64,000 bases of DNA from Pseudonocardia lacus (GTDB taxonomy: Bacteria > Actinomycetota > Actinomycetes > Mycobacteriales > Pseudonocardiaceae), in NCBI RefSeq assembly GCF_018531445.1, contig NZ_JAHDTH010000020.1, positions 1 through 64,000 of the forward strand, read 5' to 3'. Both the position numbers and the translations under genes were made by a program. The stretch's first letter is position 1. Each line of letters starts with the position of its first letter. The notes beneath the pieces are model-generated. The model saw only the letters and a list, made by a program, of their open reading frames with translations. It was not told the DNA's origin and ran no database searches. Positions 51,758-60,833 of this stretch are shown piece by piece.

Positions 51758-52660
51758 TCACCGCCGGAACGCCGGGTCGGTGAGCGCCCGCACGGTCAGC
51801 CGCTGCTCGGCGGGCGTGCCCACCGGGGCGGCCAGGAACTCGGTGGCGCCGGCGTCGCGCAGCCGGTGCAGCTGCCGCAGGACGGCGTCCTCGTCGCCGA
51901 CGACGGCGACCCCGCCCGGGCCGTCGACGCCCTCGCGGTCGAGCACCGCGCGGTACTCGGGCACCTGCCCGGCCGGCGCGAACCGCTCGGCGATGCGGGC
52001 GCGCGCCGCGTCCGCATCGGCGGTGACGCAGACGGGCAGGCCGGCGACCACCCGCGGGGCGGGCCGGCCGGCGGCCGCGCGCGCCAGCCGCGGCACGACG
52101 TGCTCGTGCAGGGTCCGGGGCCCGGCCATCCAGGTGACGGCGCCGTCGGCGAGCTCCCCGGCCACCCGGAGCATGGCCGGCCCGAGCGCGGCGAGCAGGA
52201 CCGGTGGCGGGGTGGTGCCCGGTACGTCGACGGCCCCGACGGCGGTGAGCGTGGGGCCGTGGTGGTCGACGGCCTCGCCGCGCAGCAGCGGGCGCAGCAC
52301 GCCGAGGTACTCCCGCATGCGCAGGGCGGGCCGGTCGTGGGGCACGCCGTACATCGCCCCCAGCATCGCCCCGATGCCGGCGCCGACGCCCAGCCGCAGC
52401 CGGCCGCCGACCGCGGCCTGGGTGCTCAGTGCCTGCCCGGCGAGCACCAGCGGGTGGCGCTGCAGGACGGGCACCACGGCCGTGCCCAGGCCGACGCGGG
52501 GGACCCGCCCGGCGGTCGTGAGGGCGGTGAGCGCGTCCCACCCGAGTGCCTGGCTCACCCACACGGTGCCGAACAGGTCGGCCGCCTCGGTCACCTGCTC
52601 CACCAGGAGGTCGGCGGTGGTGGGTCCGCGCAGGTCGCCGACGGCTATTCCGATGTCCAC
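51758..52660 (-). CDS. LLM class (F420-dependent-type) oxidoreductase
   Basis: 300 residues from GTG 52660 with GGAG upstream; longer frames would cover the operator. TIM-barrel of the luciferase-like monooxygenase superfamily: DIGIAVGDLRG, FGTVWVSQALGWDALTAL, VGLGTAVVPVLQRHPLVLAGQA, GRLRLGVGAGIG. Actinobacterial members usually use coenzyme F420. Substrate unknown. Divergent from a TetR gene across an inverted repeat. Confidence 0.92.
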   Translation of the reverse strand: MDIGIAVGDLRGPTTADLLVEQVTEAADLFGTVWVSQALGWDALTALTTAGRVPRVGLGTAVVPVLQRHPLVLAGQALSTQAAVGGRLRLGVGAGIGAMLGAMYGVPHDRPALRMREYLGVLRPLLRGEAVDHHGPTLTAVGAVDVPGTTPPPVLLAALGPAMLRVAGELADGAVTWMAGPRTLHEHVVPRLARAAAGRPAPRVVAGLPVCVTADADAARARIAERFAPAGQVPEYRAVLDREGVDGPGGVAVVGDEDAVLRQLHRLRDAGATEFLAAPVGTPAEQRLTVRALTDPAFRR

Positions 52661-52673
52661 GCTGCTCCGTCCA

Positions 52674-52730
52674 TAAGTGGGGCGGTACCCCGTTTCGGTC
52701 GCCGTACGATACGGGGGGCAACCCCACTTA
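52674..52730. promoter_or_regulatory. Probable TetR operator, TAAGTGGGG inverted repeat
   Basis: TAAGTGGGG at 52674-52682 and its exact complement CCCCACTTA at 52722-52730 flank the divergent promoters; a -10-like TACGAT is at 52705-52710. Inner GGGTACC/GGGGGG words may add half-sites. Confidence 0.7.
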
Positions 52731-52746
52731 CGCAAAGGAGCACGTC

Positions 52747-53322
52747 GTGACCGGTCCCCGGGACGGACGCCCGCGGCGCGCGGACGCCCGGCGCAACCGT
52801 GAGCGCATCGTCGCCGTCGCCGCCGCCGTCGTCGCCGAGCAGGGGGCCGACGCGTCGCTGGAGGAGATCGCGCGGCGGGCCGGGGTGGGGTCGGCGACCC
52901 TGCACCGGCACTTCGCCGGCCGGCAGGAGCTCCTGCGCGCCGTGTTCGCCGGCCACGTCGACGCGCTGTGCGCGAGGGCCGAGGAGCTGGTGGGCGCCGC
53001 GGATCCCGGCGAGGCCCTGGTCGTCTGGCTGCGGGCGGTCCTGGCGCACGCCACGACCCACCGCGGCCTCGGCGCGGCCCTGCTGGCCGGCCTCGACGAC
53101 CCGACCCCGGTCGCCGCCTTCCACGGTCGCATCGTGGCGGCGGGAGACGCGCTGCTCGACCGCGCGCGGAGCGCGGGAGCGGTGCGCGACGGGATCCTGG
53201 TCACCGAGTTGCTGCAGCTGGCCAACGCCGTCTCGGCGGCGACCGAGGGTCGCCCCGGCGGCCCGCGCCGCGCCGAGCGGCTGCTCGACATCGCGCTCGA
53301 CGGCATCCGCCCCCGCGGCTGA
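52747..53322 (+). CDS. TetR family transcriptional regulator
   Basis: 191 residues from GTG 52747 after AAAGGAG. Helix-turn-helix at residues 35-67 (ASLEEIARRAGVGSATLHRHFAGRQELLRAVF). The C-terminal domain looks like the common actinobacterial SbtR/TetR_C type. It probably controls the LLM oxidoreductase through the inverted repeat. Downstream DUF1707 gene begins 50 bp later on the same strand. Confidence 0.92.
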   Translation: MTGPRDGRPRRADARRNRERIVAVAAAVVAEQGADASLEEIARRAGVGSATLHRHFAGRQELLRAVFAGHVDALCARAEELVGAADPGEALVVWLRAVLAHATTHRGLGAALLAGLDDPTPVAAFHGRIVAAGDALLDRARSAGAVRDGILVTELLQLANAVSAATEGRPGGPRRAERLLDIALDGIRPRG

Positions 53323-53372
53323 CGCCCCGGGCGCCGTCTCGGCCTGTGCGCTCCGGGCCGCGGTGGCGCATC

Positions 53373-53828
53373 ATGGTGAAGGTGGACGGCGAACCCGACG
53401 GAGCCGAGTGGCCCGTCGTGCGCCCGGAGGATCTGCGCGCCGGCGACGCCGACCGCGAGCGCGTGCTCGACAGGCTCCGCGCGGCGCACGTCGAGGGCCG
53501 GCTGGACGTCGAGGAGTTCGACGAGCGCATCCGGGCCACCCTGGCCGCCCGCACCTACGGCGAGCTCGCCGCGCTGACCTCCGACCTGCCGCCCGCCGCC
53601 GCCCCGCCCGCGGTCCCGGTAGCCATGTCGCCGGAGGACGACGCGGCCGGCGAGTTCCGCTCCGGGGTCGCCGCCTGGGCCGCCGCCAGCGTCACGACGA
53701 TGGCCATCTGGGCCATCAGCTGCGTCGCGTCCGGGCTGTTCATCTACCCGTGGTTCCTGTGGGTCGCCGGCCCGTGGGGCACCGTGCTGCTGGTGGCCTG
53801 GCTCGGGATGCGGCTGCAGGGGCGCTGA
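53373..53828 (+). CDS. DUF1707 domain protein with two membrane helices
   Basis: 151 residues. Residues 17-70 are a DUF1707 domain (LRAGDADRERVLDRLRAAHVEGRLDVEEFDERI, then ARTYGELAALTSDLP). It is followed by a Pro/Ala linker and two helices (about 98-121 and 124-146), the second pair resembling the 2TM (SHOCT-like) partner domain. Function unknown; actinobacteria have many. No obvious ribosome binding site, and GTG 53376 is an alternative start. Confidence 0.85.
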   Translation: MVKVDGEPDGAEWPVVRPEDLRAGDADRERVLDRLRAAHVEGRLDVEEFDERIRATLAARTYGELAALTSDLPPAAAPPAVPVAMSPEDDAAGEFRSGVAAWAAASVTTMAIWAISCVASGLFIYPWFLWVAGPWGTVLLVAWLGMRLQGR

Positions 53829-53873
53829 TCAGGACCCGGCGGCGGGCGCGCGGGCGAGCGACGTACACTGGTA

Positions 53874-53879
53874 TTTCGG
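53874..53879 (+). promoter_or_regulatory. -10-like element upstream of infA
   Basis: TACACT in GACGTACACTGG, 114 bp before infA. No good -35 is seen at the right distance. It is the likely start of the alpha operon. Confidence 0.4.
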
Positions 53880-53993
53880 CGCGTTCTGTGGCGCCGGTTC
53901 CGTCGTGCCTCCCGCAGGTCCCGGTCCCGGAGCTGCGATGCGCCTGACGTACGGAACCGAGAGTACGCACACCTGTCACGGAACGCGGAGGAC

Positions 53994-54215
53994 ATGGCCA
54001 AGAAGGACGGGGCGATCGAGGTCGAGGGCCGGGTCGTGGAGCCCTTGCCGAACGCGATGTTCCGCGTGGAACTGGAGAACGGACACCGGGTCCTCGCGCA
54101 CATCAGCGGCAAGATGCGTCAGCACTACATCCGGATCCTGCCCGAGGACCGGGTCGTGGTCGAGCTGTCGCCGTACGACCTGACCCGCGGCCGCATCGTC
54201 TACCGCTACAAGTGA
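53994..54215 (+). CDS. infA: Translation initiation factor IF-1
   Basis: 73 residues, single S1/OB fold: [25 protein letters not shown] and [30 protein letters not shown]. Binds the A site of the 30S subunit at initiation. First gene of the infA-rpmJ-rpsM-rpsK-rpsD-rpoA-rplQ group. Confidence 0.98.
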   Translation: MAKKDGAIEVEGRVVEPLPNAMFRVELENGHRVLAHISGKMRQHYIRILPEDRVVVELSPYDLTRGRIVYRYK

Positions 54216-54247
54216 CGTAACCACCAGCGAAGAGAAGAGCGACGGAC

Positions 54248-54361
54248 GTGAAGGTCCAGCCGAGCGTCAAGAAGATCTGCGACAAGTGCCGGGTGATCCG
54301 CCGGCACGGTCGCGTGATGGTGATCTGCGAGAACCTGCGCCACAAGCAGCGCCAGGGCTGA
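54248..54361 (+). CDS. rpmJ: 50S ribosomal protein L36 (zinc-binding)
   Basis: 37 residues from GTG 54248: [13 protein letters not shown], then [14 protein letters not shown] and LRHKQRQG. The zinc ligands Cys11, Cys14, Cys27 and His32 are all present. It is easily missed because of its size. The 151 bp to rpsM have no gene I can support. Confidence 0.96.
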   Translation: MKVQPSVKKICDKCRVIRRHGRVMVICENLRHKQRQG

Positions 54362-54512
54362 TCACCCGGACGCAGCGACACCAGAGGACCCCCGCGCACC
54401 AACCGGGCCACACGGGCCCGGTCGACCCCCGGAACCAGGCCGGGGCCCGGACAGCGGACCGGGACGGGCGTGGGGAAGACCTGGCACACCGAACAAGGAG
54501 AACACCGACCGC

Positions 54513-54893
54513 ATGGCACGTCTTGCCGGCGTAGACCTCCCCCGCGACAAGCGGATGGAGATCGCGCTCACCTACATCTTCGGGATCGGCCGCACCCGGT
54601 CCAAGGAGATCCTCGAGGCCACCGGGATCGACCGCGACCTGCGGTCGAAGGACCTGACCGACGAGGACCTCACCAAGCTCCGCGAGTACATCGAGTCGAA
54701 CCTGCGCGTCGAGGGCGACCTGCGCCGCGAGGTCCAGGCCGACATCCGTCGCAAGATCGAGATCGGCTGCTACCAGGGCATCCGCCACCGCCGCGGGCTG
54801 CCGGTGCGCGGCCAGCGGACCAAGACCAACGCCCGCGGCCGCAAGGGTCCCAAGAAGACCGTCGCCGGCAAGAAGAAGGCAGGTAAGAAGTAA
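54513..54893 (+). CDS. rpsM: 30S ribosomal protein S13
   Basis: 126 residues. Contains [31 protein letters not shown] and the basic tail [22 protein letters not shown]13 contacts the P-site tRNA and 50S bridge. One-base overlap with rpsK (TAATG). Confidence 0.98.
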   Translation: MARLAGVDLPRDKRMEIALTYIFGIGRTRSKEILEATGIDRDLRSKDLTDEDLTKLREYIESNLRVEGDLRREVQADIRRKIEIGCYQGIRHRRGLPVRGQRTKTNARGRKGPKKTVAGKKKAGKK

Positions 54894-55300
54894 TGCCGCC
54901 CCGCGGACGCACCGCGGCCGGGCCCAAGAAGGTCCGCCGCAGCGAGAAGAAGAACGTCGCGCACGGTCACGCGCACATCAAGAGCACCTTCAACAACACC
55001 ATCGTGTCGATCACCGACCCGACCGGTGCCGTCATCGCCTGGGCCTCGGCCGGGCACGTCGGGTTCAAGGGCTCGCGCAAGTCCACGCCGTTCGCCGCCC
55101 AGATGGCCGCGGAGAGCGCGGCCCGCAAGGCCGCCGAGCACGGCATGAAGAAGGTCGACGTGTTCGTGAAGGGGCCGGGCTCCGGTCGCGAGACCGCGAT
55201 CCGCTCGCTGCAGGCCGCCGGTCTCGAGGTCGGCACCATCTCGGACGTCACCCCGCAGCCGCACAACGGCTGCCGCCCGCCCAAGCGGCGCCGGGTCTAG
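54893..55300 (+). CDS. rpsK: 30S ribosomal protein S11
   Basis: 135 residues. Contains [38 protein letters not shown] and [14 protein letters not shown]11 forms the 30S platform near the E-site mRNA. Follows rpsM by overlap. Confidence 0.98.
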   Translation: MPPRGRTAAGPKKVRRSEKKNVAHGHAHIKSTFNNTIVSITDPTGAVIAWASAGHVGFKGSRKSTPFAAQMAAESAARKAAEHGMKKVDVFVKGPGSGRETAIRSLQAAGLEVGTISDVTPQPHNGCRPPKRRRV

Positions 55301-55320
55301 GGGAGAGGGAGTAACCAGAC

Positions 55321-55926
55321 ATGGCTCGTTACACCGGCCCCATGACCCGCAAGTCCCGCCGGCTGAAGGTCGACCTCGTCGGCGGCGACCAGGCGTTCGA
55401 GCGTCGCCCCTACCCGCCCGGCCAGCACGGCCGGATCCGGATCAAGGAGACCGAGTACCTCCTGCAGATGCAGGAGAAGCAGAAGGCCAAGTTCGCCTAC
55501 GGCGTGCTGGAGAAGCAGTTCTCCCGGTACTACGAGGAGGCGAACCGGCGCGCCGGCAAGACCGGTGACAACCTGCTGCAGATCCTCGAGTCGCGGCTCG
55601 ACAACGTCGTGTACCGGGCGGGCCTGGCCCGCACCCGGCGGATGGCCCGCCAGCTGGTGAACCACGGGCACTTCCTGGTCAACGGCCAGAAGGTGGACAT
55701 CCCCAGCTACCGGGTCTCGCGCTACGACATCATCGACGTCCGCGACAAGTCGCGGAACATGGACCCGTTCATCATCGCCAAGGAGCTCCAGGGCGACCGT
55801 CCGATCCCGGCGTGGCTGCAGGTCGTCCCGTCGACCCTGCGCATCCTGGTCCACCAGCTGCCCGAGCGTGCGCAGATCGACACGCAGGTCACCGAGCAGC
55901 TGATCGTCGAGCTCTACTCCAAGTAG
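55321..55926 (+). CDS. rpsD: 30S ribosomal protein S4
   Basis: 201 residues. Starts MARYTGPMTRKSRRLKVDLV and has the S4 RNA-binding domain (RLDNVVYRAGLARTRRMARQLVNHGHFLVNG). No zinc cysteines (the cysteine-free form, ordinary for actinobacteria). S4 nucleates 30S assembly and in E. coli represses the alpha operon. Confidence 0.97.
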   Translation: MARYTGPMTRKSRRLKVDLVGGDQAFERRPYPPGQHGRIRIKETEYLLQMQEKQKAKFAYGVLEKQFSRYYEEANRRAGKTGDNLLQILESRLDNVVYRAGLARTRRMARQLVNHGHFLVNGQKVDIPSYRVSRYDIIDVRDKSRNMDPFIIAKELQGDRPIPAWLQVVPSTLRILVHQLPERAQIDTQVTEQLIVELYSK

Positions 55927-55937
55927 TAGCGCTCCCA

Positions 55938-55966
55938 CCCCCGCCGCAGCAGGGATGCGGCGGGGG
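55938..55966 (+). terminator. Hairpin between rpsD and rpoA
   Basis: CCCCCGCCGCA and TGCGGCGGGGG are exact complements (11 bp) around a 7-nt loop, followed by a second small stem (GGCCGGCCCC...). It may partly terminate or mark processing; rpoA probably also depends on readthrough or its own promoter. Confidence 0.65.
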
Positions 55967-56042
55967 TCGGCCGGCCCCTCGGGGTCGGCCTTCCGCGGCA
56001 TCAAATAGCGGTTGCCGCGGCGCCTAAGGAGGGCACCACACC

Positions 56043-57104
56043 ATGCTGATCTCTCAGCGCCCCACCCTGACCGAGGAGCCGGTGGTCGACACCCGCTCCC
56101 GGTTCGTCATCGAGCCGCTCGAGCCGGGCTTCGGCTACACGCTGGGCAACTCGCTGCGCCGCACGCTGCTCTCGTCCATCCCCGGCGCGGCTGTCACCAG
56201 CATCCGCATCGACGGCGTCCTGCACGAGTTCACCACCGTGCCGGGCGTCAAGGAGGACGTCACCGACATCATCCTCAACCTCAAGGAGCTGGTCGTCAGC
56301 TCCGAGGAGGACGAGCCGGTGACCATGTACCTGCGCAAGCAGGGCCCCGGTGCGGTCACCGCGGGCGACATCGTGCCCCCGGCGGGCGTCACGGTGCACA
56401 ACCCCGACCTGCACATCGCCACCCTGAACGACAAGGGCCGCCTCGAGGTCGAGCTGGTCGTCGAGCGGGGCCGCGGCTACGTGCCGGCCATGCAGAACAA
56501 GGCCACCGGCGCCGAGATCGGCCGCATCCCGGTCGACTCGATCTACTCGCCGGTCATGAAGGTGACCTACAAGGTCGAGGCCACCCGCGTCGAGCAGCGC
56601 ACCGACTTCGACAAGCTGGTGCTGGACGTGGAGACCAAGCCGTCGCTCGCCCCGCGCGACGCGCTGGCCTCGGCCGGCAAGACCCTCGTCGAGCTCTTCG
56701 GGCTGGCCCGCGAGCTCAACGTGGACGCCGACGCGATCGAGATCGGGCCGTCGCCGCAGGAGGCCGACACCATCGCCGCCTTCGCGATGCCGATCGAGGA
56801 GCTGGACCTCACCGTGCGGTCCTACAACTGCCTCAAGCGCGAGGGCATCCACACCGTGGGCGAGCTGGTCGGGCGCAGCGAGGCCGACCTGCTCGACATC
56901 CGCAACTTCGGGGCCAAGTCCATCGACGAGGTCAAGATGAAGCTCGTCGGCCTGGGCCTGGCCCTCAAGGACAGCCCGCCCGGGTTCGACCCGTCCGCGG
57001 CCGCGGGCGAGTACGGCGTCGCCGACACCGCCGGCGCCGGCGGCTTCGAGCACGACCCGTTCCACGACGACGGCCAGGACTACGCAGAAACGGAGCAGTT
57101 GTAG
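56043..57104 (+). CDS. rpoA: DNA-directed RNA polymerase subunit alpha
   Basis: 353 residues. N-terminal domain ([34 protein letters not shown]) dimerises; the C-terminal domain ([48 protein letters not shown]) binds UP elements and regulators. Pro/Gly-rich acidic tail. GGAGG precedes the ATG; ends 2 bp before rplQ. Confidence 0.98.
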   Translation: MLISQRPTLTEEPVVDTRSRFVIEPLEPGFGYTLGNSLRRTLLSSIPGAAVTSIRIDGVLHEFTTVPGVKEDVTDIILNLKELVVSSEEDEPVTMYLRKQGPGAVTAGDIVPPAGVTVHNPDLHIATLNDKGRLEVELVVERGRGYVPAMQNKATGAEIGRIPVDSIYSPVMKVTYKVEATRVEQRTDFDKLVLDVETKPSLAPRDALASAGKTLVELFGLARELNVDADAIEIGPSPQEADTIAAFAMPIEELDLTVRSYNCLKREGIHTVGELVGRSEADLLDIRNFGAKSIDEVKMKLVGLGLALKDSPPGFDPSAAAGEYGVADTAGAGGFEHDPFHDDGQDYAETEQL

Positions 57105-57106
57105 CC

Positions 57107-57877
57107 ATGCCTCAGCCCACCAAGGGGCCCCGCCTCGGCGGGTCTCCCGCGCACCAGCGGCTGATCCTGGCCAACCTGGCCACGTCGCTGTTCGAGCACC
57201 GCCGGATCACCACGACGGAGGCCAAGGCCCGCAGGCTGCGGCCCTACGCCGAGAAGCTGATCACCAAGGCCAAGCGCGGCGACCTGCACAACATCCGCGA
57301 GATCGCCAAGGTGATCCGCGACAAGGACGTCGTGCACGCACTGGTCACCGAGATCGGCCCGTTCTTCGCCGACCGGCAGGGTGGCTACACCCGGATCACC
57401 AAGACGCTGCCGCGCAAGGGCGACAACGCCCCCATGGCCGTGATCGAGCTGGTGTCGCAGAAGACCGTCACCGACGAGGCCGACCGGGCCCGCCGGGTCG
57501 CGTCCTCGCGCCAGTCGGAGTCCACGCCGAACCCGACCGCGCAGGTCCCGGCGACCGAGGAGCCGGCCGTCGCCGACGCCACCGGTCCCGTGGGCGAGAG
57601 CACCGAGGTCGAGGAGTCGGCCGCCACCGACACGGCGCCGTACGGCGAGGGCAGCCACGCCCCGCTGGACGACCCGCAGGAGGCGCCGGCCGGGTTCCCG
57701 ATCAAGGGCAACGCCGACTCGATGCTGTACCACGTCCCCGGTTCGTCCCACTACGGGCAGACCGTGGCCGAGGTGTGGTTCGCCTCGGAGGAGGCCGCCG
57801 AGGCCGCGGGCTTCGCCGCCCCGGCGTCGCAGAAGTCGGCCGAGGCCGAGGCCGCCGACGAGGGCCAGGAGCCCTGA
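57107..57877 (+). CDS. rplQ: 50S ribosomal protein L17 with C-terminal sunset-like extension
   Basis: 256 residues; ordinary L17 is about 120-130, or up to about 190 with actinobacterial tails. Residues 1-125 are a normal L17 ([28 protein letters not shown] to [10 protein letters not shown]). Then a Thr/Glu/Ala-rich linker (126-178) leads to a module at about 179-240: [45 protein letters not shown]. The same module ends L4. The end of the module reads over the expected start of truA. L17 lies at the base of the 50S near the tunnel exit. The function of the module is unknown. Confidence 0.95.
   Translation: MPQPTKGPRLGGSPAHQRLILANLATSLFEHRRITTTEAKARRLRPYAEKLITKAKRGDLHNIREIAKVIRDKDVVHALVTEIGPFFADRQGGYTRITKTLPRKGDNAPMAVIELVSQKTVTDEADRARRVASSRQSESTPNPTAQVPATEEPAVADATGPVGESTEVEESAATDTAPYGEGSHAPLDDPQEAPAGFPIKGNADSMLYHVPGSSHYGQTVAEVWFASEEAAEAAGFAAPASQKSAEAEAADEGQEP
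57641..57826 (+). other. Sunset-like module fused to L17 (residues 179-240)
   Basis: Paralogous to the L4 tail (32725-32904): 31 of 41 identical residues in the core from Ile199 to Pro239. The DNA copies differ at many third codon positions. Confidence 0.8.
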
Positions 57878-58803
57878 TCGAGCGGCAGTACCGCGACACC
57901 GGGCCCGCCCCCCGCGAGGGGGACGGGCCCGGTGCCGTTCCCGCCCGGCACCCCGACAGCCCCGCACCCCCGGAACCGGGCCCGACCCGCCGGTTCCGCC
58001 TCGACATCGCCTACGACGGCACCGACTTCTCCGGCTGGGCCCGCCAGCCCGAGCGGCGGACGGTGTGCGGGGTCCTCGAGGGCGCGCTGGGCACGATCCT
58101 GCGCGGCGCGGTGCCGATCGCGCTGACCGTGGCCGGGCGCACCGACGCCGGCGTGCACGCCACCGGGCAGGTCGCGCACGCCGACCTCCCCGACGACCTC
58201 GATCCGACGTGGCTGGTCCGCAGGCTGGCCCGGCTGCTGCCCCCCGACGTCCGCGTCCGGGCCGTGACCCCGGTCCCCGACGCCTTCGACGCCCGCTTCT
58301 CCGCGCTGCGCCGCCACTACCGCTACCGGATCGCCACCGCCCCGCACGGCGCCGATCCGCTGCGCGCCCGCGACACCGTCTCCTGGCCGCACCCGATCGA
58401 CCTCGTCGCCGTCGCGGTCGCGTCCCGGGGCCTGCTCGGCGAGCACGACTTCGCCGCCTACTGCAAGCACCGCGAAGGCGCGACGACCGTCCGCGCCCTG
58501 CAGGACCTCTCCTGGACGCGCGACGCCGACGGCGTGGTCACCGCGGCCCTCTCGGCCGACGCGTTCTGCCACTCGATGGTCCGCAGCCTCGTCGGCGCCC
58601 TGCTCGACGTCGGCCGCGGCCGCCGCCCCACCGACTGGCCCGCCGCGCTCCTGGCCCGCGACACCCGCGCCAACGAGGTCGCCGTCGCCCCCGCCCACGG
58701 CCTGACGCTGGTCGCCGTCGACTACCCGCCCGACGCCGACCTCGCCGCCCGAGCCGACACCACCCGCCGCCTCCGCACCCCCACCCCCACCCCACCCACC
58801 TGA
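57874..58803 (+). CDS. truA: tRNA pseudouridine synthase A
   Basis: The TruA domain runs from [20 protein letters not shown] to the C-terminus, with the catalytic Asp in [15 protein letters not shown]. It modifies U38-40 in tRNA anticodon stems. The start is unclear. No ATG, GTG or TTG lies in frame between the rplQ stop and the first conserved residues. The nearest ordinary start is GTG 57775, inside the rplQ module. A CTG at 57874 overlaps the rplQ TGA; I use it as a provisional start. The extra N-terminal 35-40 residues are low-complexity Pro/Arg/Gly. Confidence 0.88.
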   Translation: MIERQYRDTGPAPREGDGPGAVPARHPDSPAPPEPGPTRRFRLDIAYDGTDFSGWARQPERRTVCGVLEGALGTILRGAVPIALTVAGRTDAGVHATGQVAHADLPDDLDPTWLVRRLARLLPPDVRVRAVTPVPDAFDARFSALRRHYRYRIATAPHGADPLRARDTVSWPHPIDLVAVAVASRGLLGEHDFAAYCKHREGATTVRALQDLSWTRDADGVVTAALSADAFCHSMVRSLVGALLDVGRGRRPTDWPAALLARDTRANEVAVAPAHGLTLVAVDYPPDADLAARADTTRRLRTPTPTPPT

Positions 58804-58828
58804 CCCGCCCCCCGCCCGCCCCCACACA

Positions 58829-58905
58829 CCCGTCCCGGAGTTCAGGAAAGCCACGATGCTGCCCTGTGCGTTCCGGAACGTGGCTTTCCTGAACTTCGGG
58901 ACGGG
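58829..58905. repeat. Long palindrome after truA
   Basis: 27-bp arms (58829-58855 and 58879-58905) with one mismatch flank a 23-nt loop. The arms contain GTTCAGGAAAGCCACG. The architecture is like that of the twin palindromes at 46907 and 47710, with a different sequence. It probably terminates the alpha operon. Confidence 0.9.
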
Positions 58906-58988
58906 CCGGAGGGGTGGCGGGTTTCGCGCGGGTTACTAGTGGCGCCGGGCGATTGTGCGGCGGTCGCGTCGGACGCACAGTGGTGGTC

Positions 58989-60374
58989 ATGACCGTCTCC
59001 CGCTCCGCGGACCGCGACTACGGCGGCAAGGTCGTGGCCGTCGAGCCGGGGGGCAACGAGCCGATCCCCGACGCCGAGCGGCACGGCCGGCCCAGCCAAC
59101 TGTTCTGGACCTGGACCTCGCCGAACCTCGAGTTCGCGACGATCTTCGTCGGGGTGCTCGCGGTGCAGGCGTTCGGGTTGACGTTCTGGCAGGCCGTGGC
59201 CGCGATCGTGGTCGGCAACGGGCTGGCGGCCGTGGCGCACGGCGCGCTGTCGGCGCGGGGGCCCTCGGCGGGCGTGCCGCAGATGGTGCTGGGGCGGCTG
59301 GCCTTCGGCTACCGGGGCAACGTGCTCCCGGCCGGGCTGATGACGATCACCTCGGGGTTCGGCTGGTTCGCGGTGAACAGCGTCAGCGCGGCCTTCGCGC
59401 TGAGCTCGCTGACCGGGTGGCCGGCGCCGGTGTGGCTGGTGGTCGTGGTCGTCGTGCAGATCGGGGTGGCCTTCTTCGGGCACAACCTGGTCCAGGTCTT
59501 CGAGCGGTTCGCGTTCCCGGTGCTGGCGGTGGTGTTCGCCGTCGGGGCGGTCATCGTGCTGGGCGCGTCCGACCCGTCGGCGGTGCCGGAGGGCGGCGGG
59601 ACGGGCGGCGTGGGCGGGTTCCTGCTGATGCTGGGCGCGGTGTTCGGCTACACGGCCGGCTGGTCGCCCTACGCCGCCGACTACACCCGCTACCTGCCGG
59701 CCGACTCGCCGCCGCGCAAGGTCGGCCTGGCCGCGGGCACCGGGTTGTTCGCCTCGACGACCCTGCTGATGGTCGTCGGCGCGGCGTCGGTGAGCGCGGC
59801 GGCCGCCGCCGGCGCCACCTCGGACAACCCGACCACGTCCTTCGTCGGCGTGCTGCCGGGCTTCCTGGCCGCGCTGACGCTGCTGTGCATCGCGCTGGGC
59901 GCGGTCGCGGCCAACATCCTCAACGTCTACTCGGGCGCCATGGCCTTCCTGAGCATGGGCATCGACGTGCCGCTGCGCTGGGCCCGGGCGACCGTGGCGC
60001 TCGCGTTCGGGGTGGTCGGGTTCGTCATCGCGGTGATCGCGCTGGCCGATGCCGCGCACAGCTACGAGGCGTTCCTGCTGGTCATCGTGTACTGGATCGG
60101 GCCATGGCTGGGGGTGGTGCTGGTCGACCAGTACCTGCGCCGCGCCGCGCTGCCCACCGACCTGCTCTACGACCGCTCCTACACCAACCACGCCGGGTTG
60201 ATCGCGATGCTGGTCGGCATCGTGGTGTCGGTGCCGCTGTTCTCCAACCAGGAGCTGTTCACCGGGGTGGTGCCGGCCGCGTACCCCGACATCGGCGACG
60301 TCACGTTCCTGGTCGGCTTCGCCCTCTCGGCGGGCCTGTACGCGCTGCTGTTCCCGCGGCTGGCCCGCCGGTGA
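58989..60374 (+). CDS. NCS1 family nucleobase permease (cytosine/purine type)
   Basis: 461 residues from ATG 58989 with about twelve membrane helices. NCS1 features: PSQLFWTWTSPNLEFATIFVG at the start of helix 1, GYTAGWSPYAADYTRYLP in helix 6, and WIGPWLGVVLVDQYLRR. Family members import cytosine, allantoin, hydantoin or purines with a cation. A deaminase starts 12 bp downstream, so cytosine or a related base is the likely cargo (inference). Confidence 0.9.
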   Translation: MTVSRSADRDYGGKVVAVEPGGNEPIPDAERHGRPSQLFWTWTSPNLEFATIFVGVLAVQAFGLTFWQAVAAIVVGNGLAAVAHGALSARGPSAGVPQMVLGRLAFGYRGNVLPAGLMTITSGFGWFAVNSVSAAFALSSLTGWPAPVWLVVVVVVQIGVAFFGHNLVQVFERFAFPVLAVVFAVGAVIVLGASDPSAVPEGGGTGGVGGFLLMLGAVFGYTAGWSPYAADYTRYLPADSPPRKVGLAAGTGLFASTTLLMVVGAASVSAAAAAGATSDNPTTSFVGVLPGFLAALTLLCIALGAVAANILNVYSGAMAFLSMGIDVPLRWARATVALAFGVVGFVIAVIALADAAHSYEAFLLVIVYWIGPWLGVVLVDQYLRRAALPTDLLYDRSYTNHAGLIAMLVGIVVSVPLFSNQELFTGVVPAAYPDIGDVTFLVGFALSAGLYALLFPRLARR

Positions 60375-60386
60375 GAGGCTGACCGG

Positions 60387-60833
60387 GTGGACACGAGCGC
60401 ACTGCTGGACGTCGCCGTCGAGGAGGCGAGGGCCGGGCTCGCCGAGGGCGGCATCCCCATCGGAGCGGCGCTGTTCGCCGCCGACGGCACCCTGCTCGGG
60501 CGCGGGCACAACCGCCGCGTCCAGGACGACGACCCGTCCATGCACGCCGAGACGTCGGCGTTCCGGGCCGCGGGCCGCCAGCGCGACTACCGCTCCACGA
60601 TCATGGTGACCACGCTGTCGCCCTGCTGGTACTGCTCGGGGCTGGTCCGCCAGTTCGGCATCGGCACCGTCGTCATCGGCGAGGCCCGCACCTTCCACGG
60701 CGGCCACGACTGGCTCGCCGAGCACGGTGTGGCGATCCACCTGGTCGACGACGAGCGCTGCGCGGCGATGATGACCGATTTCATCGCCGCCAACCCCGCG
60801 CTGTGGAACGAGGACATCGGGGAGGCCGAGTGA
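60387..60833 (+). CDS. Nucleoside/nucleobase deaminase (yeast-type cytosine deaminase-like)
   Basis: 148 residues from GTG 60387. Zinc-binding and catalytic residues are in place: His53-x-Glu55 (SMHAETSAF) and Cys80/Cys83 (SPCWYCSGL), as in the CMP/dCMP and yeast cytosine deaminase family. The sequence GGIPIGAALFAADG and ARTFHGGHDWLAEHGV also resemble the yeast enzyme. It would convert cytosine to uracil. Lies between permease and oxygenase, overlapping the latter by GTGA. Confidence 0.9.
   Translation: MDTSALLDVAVEEARAGLAEGGIPIGAALFAADGTLLGRGHNRRVQDDDPSMHAETSAFRAAGRQRDYRSTIMVTTLSPCWYCSGLVRQFGIGTVVIGEARTFHGGHDWLAEHGVAIHLVDDERCAAMMTDFIAANPALWNEDIGEAE

Noticed and set aside
56012-57106. 621-codon frame fusing an rpoA shadow to L17
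   Set aside because: The part before 57107 is an out-of-frame reading of rpoA; L17 starts at ATG 57107.
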